Positions 59,188 through 60,053 of a stretch of 60,053 bases of DNA are shown here, in pieces. Numbering within the stretch: position 1 is the stretch's first letter; every line of letters begins with the position of its first letter. The notes under the pieces were generated by a model. It was not told where the DNA came from, did not search any database, and saw only the letters and a list, made by a program, of their open reading frames with translations. Source of the stretch: an uncultured Agathobacter sp. (lineage in GTDB: Bacteria > Bacillota > Clostridia > Lachnospirales > Lachnospiraceae); NCBI GenBank assembly GCA_934365945.1, contig CAKRNE010000013.1:1-60053 (forward strand), written 5' to 3'. A program made the translations under genes and the position numbers.

Positions 59188-59547
59188 AGAGGGCAGAACC
59201 ACTTAGTATTTTTCTACAAAGACATGGAAATTTTCAATGCTTTAAGTTACCTATCAATAGCAGGGAAAATTAAAATATTGTCAAAAGCAGTGGCTTATTA
59301 CAAAGAAAAGGAAGGACGTGGTGCTATGAGCGAAGCAGTAAGACAGTATGCAATGGAATATGCCAAAGAGTATGGTGAGGAACAGAAGGAAGAGGGGATT
59401 CTTCAAGGAAAAAATAATATGTTGTATTCATTGGTTTCAAAGGGAAAGTTAAAAATAGATGTAGCAGCCGAAGAGGCAAATGTCAGCCTTGGAGAATTTG
59501 AAAAATCGATGGAGGAAGCAGGATATAAAATTCCTGAATTGGTATAG
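59188..59547 (+). pseudogene. C-terminal fragment of an Rpn-family (PD-(D/E)XK) recombination-promoting nuclease
   Basis: The frame opens at 59188, after a stop, with no start codon. It reads through FYKDMEIFNALSYLSIAGK and on to an acidic/basic tail (MEYAKEYGEEQKEEGILQGK...). An internal ATG at 59224 would give 107 residues. This is the typical end of Lachnospiraceae Rpn/transposase-like nucleases, which normally have ~300 residues with the catalytic core first. The core is missing, so the gene is a relic. Confidence 0.65.
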
Positions 59548-59577
59548 TTTAATAGTTACAAGATACGTTAAATATAG

Positions 59578-59613
59578 ACCCGGTTTGTATAAGTATGTGC
59601 AGACCGGGTTTTT
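59578..59613 (+). terminator. Terminator after the Rpn remnant
   Basis: A 10-bp stem ACCCGGTTTG/CAGACCGGGT (one G:T pair) is followed by TTTTT. Confidence 0.8.
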
Positions 59614-59648
59614 ATAATAAAAAATGCAATGTATGATACAAAAAGTTT

Positions 59649-59689
59649 ACAACTGACATATAAAAAATATCACGTTTCCTGTCGGTTGT
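59649..59689. repeat. Inverted repeat before the GNAT stop
   Basis: ACAACTGACA (59649-59658) and TGTCGGTTGT (59680-59689) pair with one G:T wobble around 21 bases. On the minus strand it would be a hairpin just after the GNAT gene, possibly its terminator. Confidence 0.4.
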
Positions 59690-59708
59690 CATTTTGGTAA
59701 ATTTGAAT

Positions 59709-60053
59709 TTACCTAATAATCTTTTCAAACCGAAACATTCCGTCCGGAAACTGCTCGTCCTGCTTTTCAGCATTCATTTCCGGATCATTCGGATCTCTGT
59801 GATATTTATTAAAAAACTCTACAATGTGGAAGCCACAGCGATTGACATAAAAATGAATGTTGCGCTGCTCAAAATACGGAGTGACCGTTTCCCACACCTT
59901 CACTTCCGGGTACAGTTTTTCAACAGCACACCAAGCAGCATATCCGATACCTTTGCTATGGACAGCTGGAGAAACAAAAAGAAGATCTAGGTCGCCTTTT
60001 TCACCCTCGACTTTAATCACAACACCGCCTACTTTTTTGCCATCGAGTACGAT
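59709..60053 (-). CDS. GNAT acetyltransferase, C-terminal part (runs off the window)
   Basis: The frame is open to the window edge, so the N-terminus lies beyond 60053. A GTG at 60020 is internal. Visible are LDLLFVSPAVHSKGIGYAAW, which carries the acetyl-CoA-binding loop (Q/RxxGxG/A) as HSKGIG, and the late NIHFYVNRCGFHIVEFFN. These are the second half of a GNAT fold. The acetylated substrate is unknown. Confidence 0.85.
   Translation of the reverse strand: MVLDGKKVGGVVIKVEGEKGDLDLLFVSPAVHSKGIGYAAWCAVEKLYPEVKVWETVTPYFEQRNIHFYVNRCGFHIVEFFNKYHRDPNDPEMNAEKQDEQFPDGMFRFEKIIR

Overview
The window is a mostly single-direction, low-GC chromosome segment from a Gram-positive Firmicute. A gut Lachnospiraceae (Agathobacter/[Eubacterium] rectale or Roseburia type) fits best. 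The grounds are strong AGGAGG-type ribosome sites, TTGACA/TATAAT promoters, class III fructose-bisphosphatase, PucR and FCD-GntR regulators, siroheme genes with a fused CobA-HemD, and many c-di-GMP proteins. The genus is inferred from gene style, not from a marker gene.

Layout. 1-1780: six tRNA genes, an att-like direct repeat at the last tRNA, a phosphoesterase with an antitoxin-like tail and a truncated PIN toxin. 1.9-10.6 kb: a PIN-like protein, cutC, a cytosine-deaminase/PucR pair, an NhaC-type carrier, a nucleotide-kinase-like protein and pepD. 10.6-15.1 kb: an AraC regulator divergent from two GH13 alpha-glucosidases, one with an alpha-1,4-type and one with an alpha-1,6-type specificity residue. 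15.2-27.3 kb: a sulfur assimilation island. It holds a thioredoxin reductase; an operon of MetY, siroheme sulfite reductase, TusA, an odd thioredoxin, a ThiS-like carrier ending in Gly-Gly-Gly-Cys, an E1-like adenylyltransferase and a JAMM protease; then BioY and three siroheme genes; then an ATPase and a second MetY. The set matches the protein-thiocarboxylate route to homocysteine described in Wolinella (HcyS/HcyF/HcyD). 27.4-35 kb: an EAL protein, rhodanese, rRNA methyltransferase, secreted C1 protease, amidase and RdgB. 35.0-35.8 kb: six more tRNA genes. 35.8-42.2 kb: bioB with a BirA operator, two tandem TPR-GGDEF proteins and fbp. 42.2-48.7 kb: a second ATPase, then a 6-phospho-alpha-glucosidase/PTS operon with two overlapping RpiR regulators. 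48.8-55.8 kb: GntR, gluconate permease, sugar-acid dehydratase, KDPG aldolase and two PfkB kinases, an Entner-Doudoroff branch. 56-60 kb: a two-component system, an exported protein, an Rpn nuclease remnant and a GNAT gene running off the end.

Most notable. (1) Two paralogous P-loop ATPases, 17 kb apart, each start from a promoter built out of 10-bp direct repeats. In both, the repeats come in pairs on a roughly 10-bp (one helical turn) grid, the second unit carries the -10 box, and the last unit stops just before the Shine-Dalgarno. The repeat sequence differs between the two loci but the geometry is kept, as expected of a self-recognising regulator or replication-like module. (2) The complete thiocarboxylate sulfur-carrier cluster, whose carrier ends in Cys after Gly-Gly and whose C-terminal glycine codons double as the ribosome site of the next gene. 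(3) Three transcription units have an intrinsic-terminator-like hairpin between promoter and start codon.
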